A stretch of DNA of 64,000 bases from assembly GCA_034231615.1 (NCBI GenBank), contig CM067298.1, positions 66,235,591 to 66,299,590 on the forward strand, given 5' to 3'. Each line of letters starts with the position of its first letter. The first letter of the stretch is position 1. The position numbers and the translations under genes were made by a program. This document shows, piece by piece, positions 63,232-64,000 of the stretch. This DNA is from Meghimatium bilineatum (Eukaryota > Mollusca > Gastropoda > Stylommatophora > Philomycidae). The notes under the pieces were generated by a model. That model had not been told where the DNA came from. It did not search any database and saw nothing but the letters and a program-made list of their open reading frames with translations.

Positions 63232-64000
63232 GAGACTTCTTCTCGTTCGGAGTTTTATATGTCTACACAGCAAGTCATGTTTTCTTAATAAATGCTGCTA
63301 TATTTGAAAGCTCCTCAGTGCTCCTACACATCTTTCTGTGGATATCCATCTCTGTGGATCAGTGTTCTTCCCTTAACTGGTTTAGTGTATTGCAGTCTTG
63401 CAGGATATGTTCAGCAGTCTGTGCTGCCTGCCCACAAAGGCACAGTGGTGATGGGACCAATCTTAGTCTATTTAAGTGGCTGTTTAATCTGTTGTGTCCT
63501 GTTCTGAGGCGGAAGATAATAACCTGCTCTGCTCTGTTGAGATAGTGGTAATTGTCTTTTGGGTGGTCGACTTTCCTGATGGCTTTGATGGGGGTCTTAT
63601 TTTCTTGGTAGGTGATTTCTTGGTCTTTTTGTTCCTGTGTTGCTCCATCCTTTGCCAGTATGCCTCTTCAGTTCCTTTTATGCCACAGTGGGATGGTATC
63701 CACTGTAGTACTACCCTTCTTTGGATGCTCACTTCTCGCATGGCTTTCTTTAGGTCTGGTAGTGTATCGCTGTCAATGGCTTGTAGGACAGACATAGCAT
63801 CATTAAGAAATACCACCTGCTGACATTGACTTGTTGTGTTTTTGATTATTTCTGCAGCAATGTTTAAAGCCTGTACTTCGGCAGAGTGGTTGGAGCAGAA
63901 TATTCCAGTTGGTGAACATGTGGATTCATTTTCTTTTTCTGGGTATGTTATGTACACGCCAGCACTTTCATTCTTTACTGCTCTGGTTGCTGATCCGTCG
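63232..64000 (-). pseudogene. LINE-A copy, RNase H to 3' end, running off the window
   Basis: RNase H motifs NHSAEVQAL, FLNDAMSVLQA (first Asp of TDA changed) and WIPSHCGI, then the Cys region and a tail GAACGAGAAGAAG near 63,240. About a third diverged from the 12-kb copy, so probably a sister subfamily. Confidence 0.82.

Overview
The window is animal nuclear DNA: AT-rich, with spliced genes, very long introns, microsatellites, a 100-N scaffold gap and a dense mix of retroposons and DNA transposons. RTE-like LINEs, RNase H-bearing I-group-like LINEs, a Penelope-like element, Tigger/pogo, mariner and piggyBac together suggest an invertebrate, possibly a marine lophotrochozoan such as a mollusc. 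The species cannot be fixed from sequence alone.

The main content is one host gene on the minus strand, running from about 56.3 kb down to 5.37 kb. I assembled it by eye from seven exons whose splice sites and phases all agree. It encodes a predicted protein of about 1,128 residues: an acidic, Ser/Lys-rich N-terminus with internal repeats, a KH-like segment, an intact-looking macrodomain, a second degenerate macrodomain, an all-cysteine RING and a complete Deltex C-terminal (DTC) domain. In mammals the DTX3L ligase and the macrodomain protein PARP9 are separate, interacting proteins. Here macrodomains and a Deltex ligase appear to be one polypeptide, which would couple ADP-ribose reading to ubiquitin transfer. 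This is the most notable item in the window.

Almost everything else is mobile DNA, most of it inside this gene's introns. 0-5 kb (outside the gene): SINE-like repeats and an RTE-like LINE with a second LINE nested in it. 5.5-18.9 kb (intron 6): LINE pieces and two Tigger/pogo transposons in inverted orientation around a TA microsatellite, one split by a nearly full-length LINE (LINE-A). 19.2-27.1 kb (intron 5): an inverted pair of a roughly 560-bp repeat around a LINE-B copy. 27.4-33.3 kb (intron 4): a Penelope-like element and a mariner cut by the gap. 33.5-36.4 kb (intron 3): an apparently complete piggyBac with an open 584-codon transposase. 37.2-46.4 kb (intron 2): several RTE-like LINE fragments. 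48.2-56.3 kb (intron 1): LINE fragments, a 1.15-kb palindrome built on Penelope-derived sequence, a piggyBac relic and a tRNA-derived SINE. 56.3-64 kb (upstream of the gene): more SINEs plus LINE-A, LINE-B and RTE-like fragments.

Two SINE-like families (A and B here) have clear target-site duplications and share their 3' end with the 3' end of LINE-A, so LINE-A probably mobilised them. No rRNA gene, convincing functional tRNA gene, CRISPR array or virus was seen.
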